Below are positions 22,341 through 31,679 of a stretch of DNA of 64,000 bases, one piece after another. Location of the stretch: contig CAMKAJ010000004.1 of the NCBI GenBank assembly GCA_946410455.1, forward strand, positions 1 to 64,000. The letters run 5' to 3'. Origin of the DNA: an uncultured Bacteroidales bacterium. GTDB taxonomy: Bacteria; Bacteroidota; Bacteroidia; Bacteroidales; UBA932. The notes beneath the pieces are model-generated. The model saw only the letters and a list, made by a program, of their open reading frames with translations. It was not told where the DNA came from and ran no database searches. How positions within the stretch are numbered: position 1 is the stretch's first letter; every line of letters begins with the position of its first letter. The position numbers and the translations under genes were made by a program.

Positions 22341-25061
22341 ATGAGAAAAGCTATATTTGCATTAATTGCCCTGGCGACCACAACAATCGCCTGCAATAAA
22401 GAGATTTTCGAGGAGCAGCCCGTTCCCGGAGATTCCAACAGAATCGTATTCACGGCGGAGCTTCCCACCAGGACGGCCACGGCCAACGACCAGACAGTCA
22501 CCTGGGTGGCCGGCGACGAAGTCAAGTTCGTCTGGGCAGGCGGCAGTGTAACTGCTACCGCGTCCGCGTCCGGAGCAAGCACCACTTTCAGCGTTGAGGT
22601 GGCTGACAACATCACTGAACTTTATGCAGTGTATCCTGCTTCTGCCGGTGGCAGCTACGATGAGGGCAATGTAAATGTCCACTTCAACGGCTCCCGCACA
22701 GACGGATCCTTCGCAGCAAACGACATCTGCGTCGCAAAGGCTGTCAAGAACGGCGACACCTGGGAAACCTCACTGGCATTCAAGAACGTCGCCTGCCTGC
22801 TGAAGATAGGCGTAACGACCAACGATATCGTCAGGCTCCAGGTGAAGGGCCTCAACGACGAAGTCGTTTCCGGTCTGCTTCCGGTAAACATTGACAACGG
22901 CCTGGTCGGTTTCGGAGCCGCCGCAAGTACCGGCACCTCCATGAATATGACCATTTCCGGCCCCGGCTACTATTACATTCCCATTCTTCCCGGCGTGACG
23001 TTCAGCGACGGTTTCCGTATCAACCTCTTCACCGATGCTGAAAACCAGGGGACTCCGTTCTACTACAACGGAAGCTTTACCACCGCCAAGGGCAAGATTA
23101 TCAAGCTCAGCGATATTGAAAGCCATGCTGGCCAGTATTATGTGACTCCTGACGGTGCCGGCTCCAAGGCCGGACAGAGCTGGAGCAACGCGATGTCCGC
23201 AGCCCAGTTCAAGACGTTTGTGGAGAATCAGGACAACTTCTTCCTCCTAAAGGGTTCCACCTTCCATTTCTCTGCGGAAGAGTTCTCTTTCGGTGATGAC
23301 TATGTAAAGCCCAGCTATCCTGATCACAGCAATGTCAATTTCACCATAGAGGGAACAGTAACCCCTACGGATACTACCACCTTCCTGGGAAGAACTGCAC
23401 TTGAAGGCACTACTGCCGGAGTGCTGTGGCCGCAGTACAGTACTTATCTTACGGTAAAGAATGTCAAGTTTACAGGCACAAACGGCGCATCCAACGCCTC
23501 GGTCATCCGTATTAACAACAGTGCAAAGGAAGTGAATCTGGATCACTGCTATTTCAGAAATAACAGCACTGCCGGCAACGGCGGCGCGATTTCCCTGTTC
23601 AACTCTGCCACCTTGAATATTACCAACTGCTCGTTCTCCGGCGGCACCGGTGCCGGCGGAATTGTGCATGTCAATCATGCCAGTGCAGTCGTGAACATCA
23701 CAGACAGCGAAGCCAAGGGTTTCACCAAGAATGCCATCTATGCCCAGAATTGCGCATCACTGACTGCGACAAGGGTAACGATCAAAGATAATAATGACGC
23801 CGGCGAATACGGCGCTGCTGCGTATGTGACTGGAAGCGGAACCGTCACTTTCAACGATTGCGACTTTATCCGGAACCATTCCACCGCTCAGGGCGGAGCC
23901 ATCTGCGTCAATGGAACCGGGGTCACCACCACTTTCATAGACTGCGACTTTGTTGAAAACTGGTCTGACGCTAAAGGCGGCGCAGTGATGATTGAAAGCG
24001 GCAATGCCAATACCACCTTCACCGGCGGTAAGTTCCAGGGGAATCACGCCAATGGTGCTCATAAAACAAATGCCGCCGGAGCAGCTATTTATGCGACAGG
24101 TTCCGGTGTGAAGGTCAGCTGTACGAATGTTCTGTTCAAGAAGAATTACAATTACATCGGGACAGACACCTATTCCGGCGGTATTCTCCGTATCCAGCAG
24201 GAAGGCGGAGAAGGATACTTCGACGGGTGCGTGTTCGACGGCAACTGGACAAACCGCGAGAACTCCAACAACAGCCCTTGCGCAGCCATCGTCAACTGCC
24301 GCGTAGGTGATGTCAAGTATTACTTCAATGCATGTGAATTCAAGGAGAACACTTCCGGAGTAAGCAACGATGCCGGCAGATATGGTGGTTTGAGGGGAAC
24401 GGTCTTCGCCACTCTGGCCGGTTGTACCTTCGCCTTCAACAACTGTTCCTTCCACGACAACTACGGCGGACGAAACAGCGACGATATCAGCTGGATCGGC
24501 ATGGATAATACAAGCAGCACACTGATTCTTGCAAACACCACCATCGCAGGTGACAATTACCGTGCTCCTGAAACCGGAGCAGGGAGAAAGAACAATTGGG
24601 GCGTCATCAAGTTCCAGAATACCGGCAACTATTATTTCCTCAACAGTATTGTTTGCTCGCTTGAAACGGATGGCAACAGTTTCTGGGTCCACGGAGACAT
24701 CAGTGTCGATGGAGGTGCTATGATTAAGAATGGCGGAACCAAGCTTCCTGTATACTGCTGGTATAGCAAGATTTCCAAGGAAGGGGACGACCGTACCGCC
24801 TGGACGGAAGACACAGGCTCCGGCCATGACTACTATGCCACTACTGCAAGCTTCGGCAGCTGGTCCGCTCCATATATGTGGAATGGCACGCTCACCGGCA
24901 CCAACAGCGACCAGCTGGCGGCAACCTCAGATGTCAATGCCCAGATTCAGAATGCCGACGCCGACTTCTACGCCTGGCTGGGCAGCATCGGCGCCCTTGG
25001 CAAGGACATCAACGGCAACAACCGTGGTGCCACCTCCTGGCCCGGCTGCTACCAAAACTAA
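22341..25061 (+). CDS. Fimbrillin-like (Mfa-like) N-terminus plus right-handed beta-helix lipoprotein
   Basis: ATG 22341 (MRKAIFALIALATTTIAC) gives a lipoprotein signal; the longer frame upstream overlaps member C. The product is 906 residues. Residues 25-255 are Mfa-like (TVTWVAGDEVKFVWAGG, ELYAVYPASAGGSYDEG, YYYIPILPGVTF). From about 265 the chain switches to YYVTPDGAGSKAGQSWSNAM and then a parallel beta-helix with repeated NCSFSGG, DCDFIRNHSTAQGGAICVNG and DCDFVENWSDAKGGAVMIESG units, typical of pectate-lyase-like surface adhesins. It ends SWPGCYQN, nearly the same as the paralog at 25238 (WWPGCYQN). It is presumably exposed at the cell surface; no catalytic residues are identified. Confidence 0.85.
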   Translation: MRKAIFALIALATTTIACNKEIFEEQPVPGDSNRIVFTAELPTRTATANDQTVTWVAGDEVKFVWAGGSVTATASASGASTTFSVEVADNITELYAVYPASAGGSYDEGNVNVHFNGSRTDGSFAANDICVAKAVKNGDTWETSLAFKNVACLLKIGVTTNDIVRLQVKGLNDEVVSGLLPVNIDNGLVGFGAAASTGTSMNMTISGPGYYYIPILPGVTFSDGFRINLFTDAENQGTPFYYNGSFTTAKGKIIKLSDIESHAGQYYVTPDGAGSKAGQSWSNAMSAAQFKTFVENQDNFFLLKGSTFHFSAEEFSFGDDYVKPSYPDHSNVNFTIEGTVTPTDTTTFLGRTALEGTTAGVLWPQYSTYLTVKNVKFTGTNGASNASVIRINNSAKEVNLDHCYFRNNSTAGNGGAISLFNSATLNITNCSFSGGTGAGGIVHVNHASAVVNITDSEAKGFTKNAIYAQNCASLTATRVTIKDNNDAGEYGAAAYVTGSGTVTFNDCDFIRNHSTAQGGAICVNGTGVTTTFIDCDFVENWSDAKGGAVMIESGNANTTFTGGKFQGNHANGAHKTNAAGAAIYATGSGVKVSCTNVLFKKNYNYIGTDTYSGGILRIQQEGGEGYFDGCVFDGNWTNRENSNNSPCAAIVNCRVGDVKYYFNACEFKENTSGVSNDAGRYGGLRGTVFATLAGCTFAFNNCSFHDNYGGRNSDDISWIGMDNTSSTLILANTTIAGDNYRAPETGAGRKNNWGVIKFQNTGNYYFLNSIVCSLETDGNSFWVHGDISVDGGAMIKNGGTKLPVYCWYSKISKEGDDRTAWTEDTGSGHDYYATTASFGSWSAPYMWNGTLTGTNSDQLAATSDVNAQIQNADADFYAWLGSIGALGKDINGNNRGATSWPGCYQN

Positions 25062-25075
25062 TACATGTGATTATT

Positions 25076-25225
25076 ATGAAGACAGAAAACAGTCTGGGCA
25101 TAGTCTATGAAGCTCCTTCAGTAGCCATTGTGAATCTCTTGCACAAGCGGGTTATCTGTGTGAGTAACGGCACGACGGAAAATTATGATACCCCGAGTGT
25201 CTGGGAGCTTGAAAATGAATTTTAA
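25076..25225 (+). CDS. Tiny ORF (family member D), 49 residues
   Basis: Unrecognised 49-residue peptide placed 14 bp after the first beta-helix lipoprotein stop and 12 bp before the start of the second. It carries YEAPSVAIVNLL, then VICVSNG, then ENYDTPSVWELENEF, the same Y-x-[STA]-P, hydrophobic-x-[AV]-S and acidic/aromatic tail order as the other members. Its presence between two paralogous lipoprotein genes implies that the tiny ORF and lipoprotein duplicated as a unit. Confidence 0.7.
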   Translation: MKTENSLGIVYEAPSVAIVNLLHKRVICVSNGTTENYDTPSVWELENEF

Positions 25226-25237
25226 ACGGGCACAGCC

Positions 25238-27832
25238 ATGAAAAAGAAAAATTTCATTCTTCTGTGCACGCTTTGCACAGCCCTTCTCTTTTCCTGCAAC
25301 AAGGAGATTGAGACCGAGATTGTGGACGAAAACCCCGAAGATGTCGTCGTTCCCGAAGGCTATACCCTGATGGAATTCACCGCCGTCTGCGAAGAGACGA
25401 AGACGGCTCTTGACTCCGACGATACCGTCTGGAGCGAGGGTGACCAGATCAAGATTATCTGCAGCGACTATGCGAGCAACGCGACCCTGACCGCCGGTGC
25501 TGGCACCAAGACCGGCACTTTCGCCGGCATGGTCCCTAGCGGACAGACCGCTCTTTATGCCGTTTATCCGGCCAGCGCCTATGATTCTGTGGATGGTTCT
25601 ACGGTGAAAGTTACGGTTCCAAGTGACCTGACTGGAAGTAACACACATCCCTTCGGTGCAGGCAATATTGCTGTCGCAAAGGTCGAAGCCGACCACAGCA
25701 TGAGCTTCAAGAATGTGACTTCCCTTTTTAGTTTCACACTAGCGGCTGGCTCTAATGTCACAAAAGTAGAGATAAGCAGTGTTGGTGATGTTGGCTATCT
25801 TGCAGGTGTGGTGCCAGTAGATTGTTCTGAAGAAGAGACTCCTCCCACACCTGGCGTCCCGTTATCCGGCAAAGCTACCAGCATTTCAATGGCTACCAAT
25901 AGAGCAGGCACCTATTATATGCCGATCGTTTCCGGGTCTAGTCATTCCAAGGGACTGCTGTTAAGGTTCTACAAAACGGAGAAGAACGCTTACGTTCAAA
26001 CGGGTGTGTATTACCTCAATCGCAGCATAGATATCGTGAACAACAATATCTATGGTTTTGGCACACTTGAAACCGCTGGCAACTACTATGTCTCGCCCGA
26101 CGGGAGCGGAGACAAAAGCGGTATGAACAGCGAGAATCCTATGAGTTTTGCTCAATTCAAGAAAAAAGTCACCTTTACTGATAATGATGAAGCCGTCATT
26201 GGATCCAAGAGGGCTGCCGTCAATGGCTCTACATTCCATTTTTCGAATGATGCGTATAGTATTGACTCGCAATTGGTAATCGATATGGGTTCTGATGTTG
26301 AGTTTTCCATCATGGGGACTGTTTCCGACCAGGACAGAACCACATTTACTTGTGTCGCCTCAAACAAACAAGGTATGATTCAGGTTAATTCAAATACGGT
26401 CAATATCAATAACATAAAGATTACCGGAAACAGCGGGAATAACAATAGAGCAGCAATACGTGTAAATGCCGTAAATGCTACTCTCAATTTGAGTAATTGT
26501 GTTTTTGAAAACAACCTAACTGCGGATAAAGGTGGTGCGGTTTGGATTAATCAAGGAAAACTTAACATCACTGACTGTGAGTTTACCAATAACTCCGCTC
26601 AATATGGTGCAGCAATTTTAATATCAAATGCAAATAGCAATAGCGCAATTAATGTCACACGTGGGATATTTAAAGGGAACCACAGTAATTACGGAGGAGC
26701 CATTTATGTAATTGGTGATGGTAGTGGCACCCCCTCATTAACTCTTACATCTTGCACCTTTGGCGGAGCTAATTCTGGCGAGCCGAATTACGCGGCTTAT
26801 AATGGCGGCGCAATCTCTATTAACAAGGGTACTGTCAAGATAATTGGCAGCTCCTTCATCGGGAATTATGTTTCCTCAAGAAATGCCGATGAAACAGTTG
26901 ATGGCGGTGGTGCAATTTATATTGCAGGCTCCTCTGATCATCCATCAATCTTAGAACAATTATCTGGTTCAAGTTTTGAGGCCAATTATGCAAATCGATT
27001 TGGAGGTGCTATCAGGCTTTACGGAAAAGCGACAGCAAAAATATACAACACCTGCATAAAAGGGAATCACAGTGCCAATGGCGGCGCTATTTATACTCAC
27101 AAGAACAAGACTACCGGTGTTTATCCGACGCTGTGGTTAGACCGATGCGATTTTGACGGCAATTATATTTCCACAAATTATGGCACTACCATTACGGTGG
27201 ACGCTGCGGAAGAATTCATTATGAACAACTGTGCCATCAATGATAATACTTATAACACCGCAGGCACTAACGAGACAAAATCTTCTTGGATTACGATAGA
27301 CAACATTCAAAAAGCCTGTTTCAGCAATTGTTCATTTATCGGGATTCCGAGGCAAAGTGCTACCAACGCCCTCCCGTATCCCAGAAAAGAAGCCATTTTA
27401 GGTATTTGGACAGTCGAAGCAAGCGGACAAGTCCTTTTGGTTAACAGTATTATTGTACCGAGTGAAGGTAGTAATACTTATTCGATGTCATCGGGAGATA
27501 GTGGCGATAAGCCGGTAACCTTGTATTATACTTGGTTTGGGAACAATAACAAGATTAATGTGACGAATGATGGAGGCAACCAGTCTGGAAAAGCAAAAAC
27601 AGATTTTAGCTCCATGAGCTGGAACGCGAGTTCACATTGCTGGGAATGGACAGGTAATGTTTCTGATAGTGACAAAGCGACTGCTAATGACATAATTGGA
27701 AAAATAAACACATTCAGTTCTGGTTTTCGAAGCTGGCTTGGAGGTGATGTTTATTATGATCGTCGTTCTCTCAATAACAAGAAACGCGGAGAAGGCTCAT
27801 CTAAATGGTGGCCCGGCTGCTACCAGAACTAA
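25238..27832 (+). CDS. Fimbrillin-like N-terminus plus beta-helix lipoprotein, paralog
   Basis: An 864-residue lipoprotein (FILLCTLCTALLFSC). The Mfa-like region covers about 20-280 (VWSEGDQIKIICSDY, LYAVYPASAYDS, GTYYMPIVSGSSH). YYVSPDGSGDKSGMNSENPMSFAQFKK (about 286-312) marks the switch to the beta-helix, with units such as NCVFENNLTADKGGAVWINQG, DCEFTNNSAQYGAAILIS and GGAIYTHKN. The C-terminus WWPGCYQN matches the upstream paralog. Base composition changes inside the gene: up to about 25710 it is GC-rich like its neighbours, while most of the rest, strongest at 26150-27750, is AT-rich. This suggests the helix part came from another source by recombination. Confidence 0.85.
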   Translation: MKKKNFILLCTLCTALLFSCNKEIETEIVDENPEDVVVPEGYTLMEFTAVCEETKTALDSDDTVWSEGDQIKIICSDYASNATLTAGAGTKTGTFAGMVPSGQTALYAVYPASAYDSVDGSTVKVTVPSDLTGSNTHPFGAGNIAVAKVEADHSMSFKNVTSLFSFTLAAGSNVTKVEISSVGDVGYLAGVVPVDCSEEETPPTPGVPLSGKATSISMATNRAGTYYMPIVSGSSHSKGLLLRFYKTEKNAYVQTGVYYLNRSIDIVNNNIYGFGTLETAGNYYVSPDGSGDKSGMNSENPMSFAQFKKKVTFTDNDEAVIGSKRAAVNGSTFHFSNDAYSIDSQLVIDMGSDVEFSIMGTVSDQDRTTFTCVASNKQGMIQVNSNTVNINNIKITGNSGNNNRAAIRVNAVNATLNLSNCVFENNLTADKGGAVWINQGKLNITDCEFTNNSAQYGAAILISNANSNSAINVTRGIFKGNHSNYGGAIYVIGDGSGTPSLTLTSCTFGGANSGEPNYAAYNGGAISINKGTVKIIGSSFIGNYVSSRNADETVDGGGAIYIAGSSDHPSILEQLSGSSFEANYANRFGGAIRLYGKATAKIYNTCIKGNHSANGGAIYTHKNKTTGVYPTLWLDRCDFDGNYISTNYGTTITVDAAEEFIMNNCAINDNTYNTAGTNETKSSWITIDNIQKACFSNCSFIGIPRQSATNALPYPRKEAILGIWTVEASGQVLLVNSIIVPSEGSNTYSMSSGDSGDKPVTLYYTWFGNNNKINVTNDGGNQSGKAKTDFSSMSWNASSHCWEWTGNVSDSDKATANDIIGKINTFSSGFRSWLGGDVYYDRRSLNNKKRGEGSSKWWPGCYQN

Positions 27833-27857
27833 CAATGCGTAAATCATAACTTTATTT

Positions 27858-27892
27858 AAAACGGCCCGCTGCATCACTCCGCGGGCCGTTTT
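27858..27892. terminator. Bidirectional terminator between convergent genes
   Basis: AAAACGGCCCGC (27858-27869) pairs perfectly with GCGGGCCGTTTT (27881-27892). It gives a T-run in both directions and serves the lipoprotein gene and the leftward ATPase gene. Confidence 0.9.
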
Positions 27893-29005
27893 CTATTTCT
27901 CCTTAAGGAGATATTCATCCAGATAGGGCACTGCAAACACCAGTTCGCCACGACGGGGAGATTCAATTACTCCCCCCTCTATCAATCGCTTGCGGTATGT
28001 CTGAAGGGATGGCCCCTTTCGTCCTACTGCGGCCTGCAACCTGGAAGTCGTGACTGTTCCGCCCAAGCGAGCCATGGCTCGAAGGAAAACCAGATCATTG
28101 TCGGACAACGGATTCAGGATGGGCTTAAAAACATTCTCGTCCAAATCACCCAGGGCTGCCTGTTCGACCTTATCCATAATTGAATCCGTTATGGATGCCC
28201 CATCCGGAGTATATTGAATCAAGTAATAACCAATCAACTGCATCAGATACGGAAACCCCCTGGTGGCCATCGCGGCGCGGTCCAAGATCTCATCCGTGGC
28301 CCCAATGCCAACCGTTTTGAAAGCTCGTTCAAAATAAGCCCTGATCATATTAATGGAAATCAACCCCAGTTCCACCCGTGGCGCACGGTTCAGGAAAGTA
28401 AGAACCTTATCATTCAAGACAGATGATACAGCGTGTGGCAATCCCGCCATAGCAATAGCTACATTCTTCCGGTCACCAACCAATTCCTGGTACGCAGAAG
28501 CGACCTCCCGCATGGCAGCCGAGGAATGCACCTCGTCAATAAGAATCAGCGCGCCCTCACCTTTCTCTGCCAGCCTGTCACATAACAGCGACATTTTTGA
28601 ACGGAATCCGTATTGGCGCTGTGCCGCCTCAGAGAAAGTGAGACCAAACGAAAAACCGAGCACACCGGCATTTACACCAGTCAATTTCCGTTTATCATTG
28701 TCGAAAAACTTGGAGCCATTCAACTGAAACTGCTCGATTATAGCACTTGGCATACCCTCGTGAGCCGTCACCCTTGCCACCACATACCCTTCAGCCTGGG
28801 CGCGGTCGCCAAGTTCAAGCAACAGAGCGGTCTTTCCCATACCACGTTGTCCCAGGAATAGTGTGCAACGGTTCCGAGATCCGATCGGCTCTCGAAGTCC
28901 CTCCAGAAACTGTTCTATTATTCCGTCTCGGCCGATATACTTCTCCGGACGATTACCGAAGGTAGGCTGAAATAGGATTTGAGGATGATTTTGATTCGTC
29001 TTCAT
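27893..29005 (-). CDS. STAND/AAA ATPase with C-terminal winged helix
   Basis: A 370-residue protein. Walker A is LFLGQRGMGKTALLLEL (about 48-64) and Walker B is GALILIDEVHSS (about 153-164). IAMAGLPHAV is the sensor-like strand, followed by a helical lid (YFERAFKTVGIGATDEILDRAAMATRGFPYLMQLIGYYL) and a winged-helix end (LSDNDLVFLRAMARLGGTVTTSRLQAAVGRKGPSLQTYRKRLIEGGVIE). This fits the Orc1/Cdc6-like AAA_16 group; the family contains regulators and defence-associated switches, and I cannot decide which. It converges on the beta-helix lipoprotein gene. Its leader (29011-29050) holds two 20-bp direct copies of a T-rich unit. Confidence 0.75.
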   Translation of the reverse strand: MKTNQNHPQILFQPTFGNRPEKYIGRDGIIEQFLEGLREPIGSRNRCTLFLGQRGMGKTALLLELGDRAQAEGYVVARVTAHEGMPSAIIEQFQLNGSKFFDNDKRKLTGVNAGVLGFSFGLTFSEAAQRQYGFRSKMSLLCDRLAEKGEGALILIDEVHSSAAMREVASAYQELVGDRKNVAIAMAGLPHAVSSVLNDKVLTFLNRAPRVELGLISINMIRAYFERAFKTVGIGATDEILDRAAMATRGFPYLMQLIGYYLIQYTPDGASITDSIMDKVEQAALGDLDENVFKPILNPLSDNDLVFLRAMARLGGTVTTSRLQAAVGRKGPSLQTYRKRLIEGGVIESPRRGELVFAVPYLDEYLLKEK

Positions 29006-29052
29006 TTTTGTTTATTTTCTTTTATTCTTCTTTATTTTCTTTTATTCTCCTG

Positions 29053-29060
29053 CAAAGATA
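29053..29060 (-). promoter_or_regulatory. -7 box TATCTTTG for the leftward ATPase gene
   Basis: On the minus strand the bases read TATCTTTG, a perfect TAnnTTTG match, about 47 bp upstream of the ATG ending at 29005. The intervening leader is the purine-rich direct repeat. Confidence 0.55.
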
Positions 29061-29070
29061 ATAAAAAATT

Positions 29071-29098
29071 GTCCACTGCGAATATTTTTGCAATGGAC
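29071..29098. promoter_or_regulatory. Inverted repeat, candidate operator
   Basis: GTCCACTGC (29071-29079) faces GCAATGGAC (29090-29098), 8 of 9 complementary, around the AT-rich centre GAATATTTTT. It sits just upstream of the leftward -7 box. Its centre also contains a rightward TATTTTTG (29083-29090). Similar bases (CACTGCTATTTTTGCAAT) recur at 29277-29294, which strengthens the idea of a repeated binding site. The binding protein is unknown. Confidence 0.4.
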
Positions 29099-29294
29099 AT
29101 CTATGGAGTACTTGACTGTGGTTTCACCATAGTCTGTGCAGAGCAGTATGCCGACAGGTGGATTGTCATCCTCCTGTACCATATATACCATTTTCTCCGA
29201 TGTAAAAAAACTCACGACATGAAATACGGAATCACCATAATATTATACCATATTGTTTTAGCAGCCAGAAACAGCCACTGCTATTTTTGCAATT

Positions 29295-29316
29295 GATGAG
29301 CATAAAAATGCTCATC
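29295..29316 (+). promoter_or_regulatory. Perfect 9-bp hairpin upstream of EEP-GH27 gene
   Basis: GATGAGCAT and ATGCTCATC flank an AAAA loop. No T-run follows, so it is more likely an operator or RNA structure than a terminator. It lies between TATTTTTG (29282-29289) and TATATTTG (29341-29348), two possible -7 boxes. The rest of 29099-29281 shows no convincing gene. Confidence 0.4.
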
Positions 29317-29340
29317 GGTGATTATTCCCAAACATATTCT

Positions 29341-29348
29341 TATATTTG
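29341..29348 (+). promoter_or_regulatory. -7 box TATATTTG before EEP-GH27 gene
   Basis: A perfect TAnnTTTG match, 12 bp before ATG 29361, which would give a very short leader. Confidence 0.5.
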
Positions 29349-29360
29349 AACTTTGCAACG

Positions 29361-31679
29361 ATGCTGAAACGAGCCTTCATACTGTCGTTGCTCCTCCTGT
29401 TGGGGCCTCTGGTAAACCAGGCACGAGCTAACTCAGACACGCTGACGCTAGCGTCATTTAACGTACGCTTCCTGGACGACAACCGTCCCGAATACGACTA
29501 TAAGTTTGGAGGGCAACCCTGGAGTGTCCGCAGGCCTGCCGTAAAGGCTTTTTTCCTGCAGAACGACATAGATATCGCCGGACTTCAGGAGGTGCGCCGC
29601 ACGCAGGCGGCCGACCTTGAGGAAGACCTCGGCGACGAATGGTTCATCTATTGCCCGGGGCGCCTGAGCGGCGGCAGGATGGTGCGCACGTCCGACGAAT
29701 CCACTGGTGTGATGTTCCGCCGGTCCCGCTTCCGTCTTCTCGGCCACGGATGCTTCTGGCTGAGCGACACCCCCGCCGGCACCGCATCGCTCCGTAAGGG
29801 GCAGAATTATCCCATCATCACCTCCTGGCTCCACCTGGAAGATAAAAAAGGCGAACAGCTATGGTTTTTCTCGGCCCACATAAGCTGGTCCGTGGATGAG
29901 AATCCGGAGTTGCCGGACCAGGAAGTCGAAACGCTCCTGTCCGAGATGGAAAAACTGACCGGTCTGAACCGGGCAGATTTCAGGACCGCTCCCATATTCC
30001 TCGTGGGTGACTTGAATAATTCTCCGGAAAAGTCGGCCATCCAGACCCTTAAAGGCCGGTTCCGGGACGCCCGCACCAGCTGCCCGGAAACAGAATCCAC
30101 CGAAAGGAAGACTTTCCACAACTGGGGGAAGGAAAAAGGCGCCGGCATCATTGACTACATCTTCTATGGGACCGGAAAGCCCCTGGAATACATAGTAGAC
30201 AACACCAGCTACGCTCCGGAAGTCAAATTCCTCTCCGACCATTATCCAATACTCCTGCGGCTCTCCCGCACACCGGACAAGTATTGCCTCACCCCCCAGG
30301 CACCAGCCAGGCCGCGGTACAACGGCCCGGCTGTGCTTGGGGCCCGTCCAGGCCGCCCTATCTATTTCCGCCTGCCCTTCTCCGGGCAGCGGCCCATGAA
30401 GTTCAGCGCCTGTCATCTTCCCAAGGGGCTCAAGTTTGACCGCAGCAGCGGCGTCGTAAGCGGCAGCGTAGATAAAGCCGGTGAATATACCATCACCTGG
30501 AAGGCACAGAACAAAGCCGGGTGCGGCAAGGGAAAGATGGTCCTTAAGATTGGAGACACAATTGCACTCACTCCTCCCATGGGATGGAACAGCTGGAACT
30601 GCTGGGGCCTGGAAGTGTCGCAGGAGAAGGTTCAGGCATCGGCCAATGCGCTGATTGCAAGTGGCCTGGCCGATTATGGATACAGCTACATCAACATTGA
30701 CGACGCCTGGCAGGCAGCGGAACGCAGCGCAGACGGTACTCTCCTTCCCAACGACAGGTTCCAGGACATAGCCGCCCTTGGGGACTGGCTTCACGGTAAC
30801 GGCCTCAAACTCGGCATCTATTCCTCGCCCGGCGACCTGACATGTGGCAAGTATCTGGGCTCTCTCGGGCACGAGCAGCAGGATGCCGACACCTGGAACT
30901 CCTGGGGCGTAGATTATTTGAAATACGACCTCTGCGGCTACCGGTCCATCCTTAAGGAAATGCCATCCGTTGGGAAAGAAGAGCACATGAAGCCCTATCT
31001 CATTATGAAAGACGCGCTGCTGAAGCAGCCAAGGGATATTGTCTATTCCATCTGCCAATATGGTCTGGAAGAAGTATGGACCTGGGGAGAGGAGGCCGGC
31101 GGAAACCTTTGGCGTACTACGGGTGACCTATGGGACAAATGGGACAGGGTCGTAAGGATAGGATTCGTAAAGCAGCGCCCTGCGGTGTCCTTCTCCGGCC
31201 CTGGTCACTGGAATGACCCCGACATGTTGGTGGTGGGCAAAGTCGGCTGGGGTGAGGGCCTTCGCGACTCCAGGCTTAGTGCCGACGAGCAGTATTCTCA
31301 CGTCTCTCTCTGGGCGCTGCTGGCCGCTCCGCTCATGATTGGCGGAGACCTTTCCTGCATCGATGAATTCACGCTCAACCTGCTCTGCAACAACGAGGTG
31401 ATTGCCGTGGACCAGGACCCTTTGGGCAAGCAGGCCGGCTGCCTTTGGGAAGACGAAACGATTCAAATCTGGGGGCGTCCCCTGTCGGACGGATCCTGCG
31501 CCGCCGGCATATTCAACCTTGGGGAACGCGCCATTGAAACCGACATTCACGAAATGCTGGCAAAGGCAGGACACCCCAATTCCCGCGCCTGTCGGGACCT
31601 GTGGCGGCAGGAAGACTGCCCGGATCATGTCTGTATACCGTCACATGGCGTTATTCTGGTGAAGTATTATGCTGAATAA
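29361..31679 (+). CDS. EEP domain fused to PIG-GH27 alpha-galactosidase
   Basis: ATG 29361 (MLKRAFILSLLLLLGP) gives a signal peptide; an upstream TTG at 29346 is less likely. The product is 772 residues. Residues 30-300 are an EEP phosphoesterase with SFNVRF, GLQEVR, SAHIS, VGDLNN and SDHYPILL. Residues about 315-400 are a PIG domain (GARPGRPIYFRLPFSGQRP) and from 402 a GH27 barrel (LTPPMGWNSWNCWG). The nucleophile Asp is in VDYLKYDL (about 523), the acid/base Asp in LWRTTGD (about 589), and the binding loop is HWNDPDMLVVG. The PIG-GH27 part is a close relative of 12967. The enzyme should remove an alpha-galactose-type sugar and cleave a phosphoester near it. It heads the SusC/D locus and overlaps the regulator gene by 11 bp. 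Confidence 0.9.
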   Translation: MLKRAFILSLLLLLGPLVNQARANSDTLTLASFNVRFLDDNRPEYDYKFGGQPWSVRRPAVKAFFLQNDIDIAGLQEVRRTQAADLEEDLGDEWFIYCPGRLSGGRMVRTSDESTGVMFRRSRFRLLGHGCFWLSDTPAGTASLRKGQNYPIITSWLHLEDKKGEQLWFFSAHISWSVDENPELPDQEVETLLSEMEKLTGLNRADFRTAPIFLVGDLNNSPEKSAIQTLKGRFRDARTSCPETESTERKTFHNWGKEKGAGIIDYIFYGTGKPLEYIVDNTSYAPEVKFLSDHYPILLRLSRTPDKYCLTPQAPARPRYNGPAVLGARPGRPIYFRLPFSGQRPMKFSACHLPKGLKFDRSSGVVSGSVDKAGEYTITWKAQNKAGCGKGKMVLKIGDTIALTPPMGWNSWNCWGLEVSQEKVQASANALIASGLADYGYSYINIDDAWQAAERSADGTLLPNDRFQDIAALGDWLHGNGLKLGIYSSPGDLTCGKYLGSLGHEQQDADTWNSWGVDYLKYDLCGYRSILKEMPSVGKEEHMKPYLIMKDALLKQPRDIVYSICQYGLEEVWTWGEEAGGNLWRTTGDLWDKWDRVVRIGFVKQRPAVSFSGPGHWNDPDMLVVGKVGWGEGLRDSRLSADEQYSHVSLWALLAAPLMIGGDLSCIDEFTLNLLCNNEVIAVDQDPLGKQAGCLWEDETIQIWGRPLSDGSCAAGIFNLGERAIETDIHEMLAKAGHPNSRACRDLWRQEDCPDHVCIPSHGVILVKYYAE

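Noticed and set aside
28979..29296. 105-residue ORF between the ATPase and EEP-GH27 genes
   Set aside because: It begins opposite the ATPase start, runs through promoters and inverted repeats, and has low-complexity hydrophobic content without homology I recognise.
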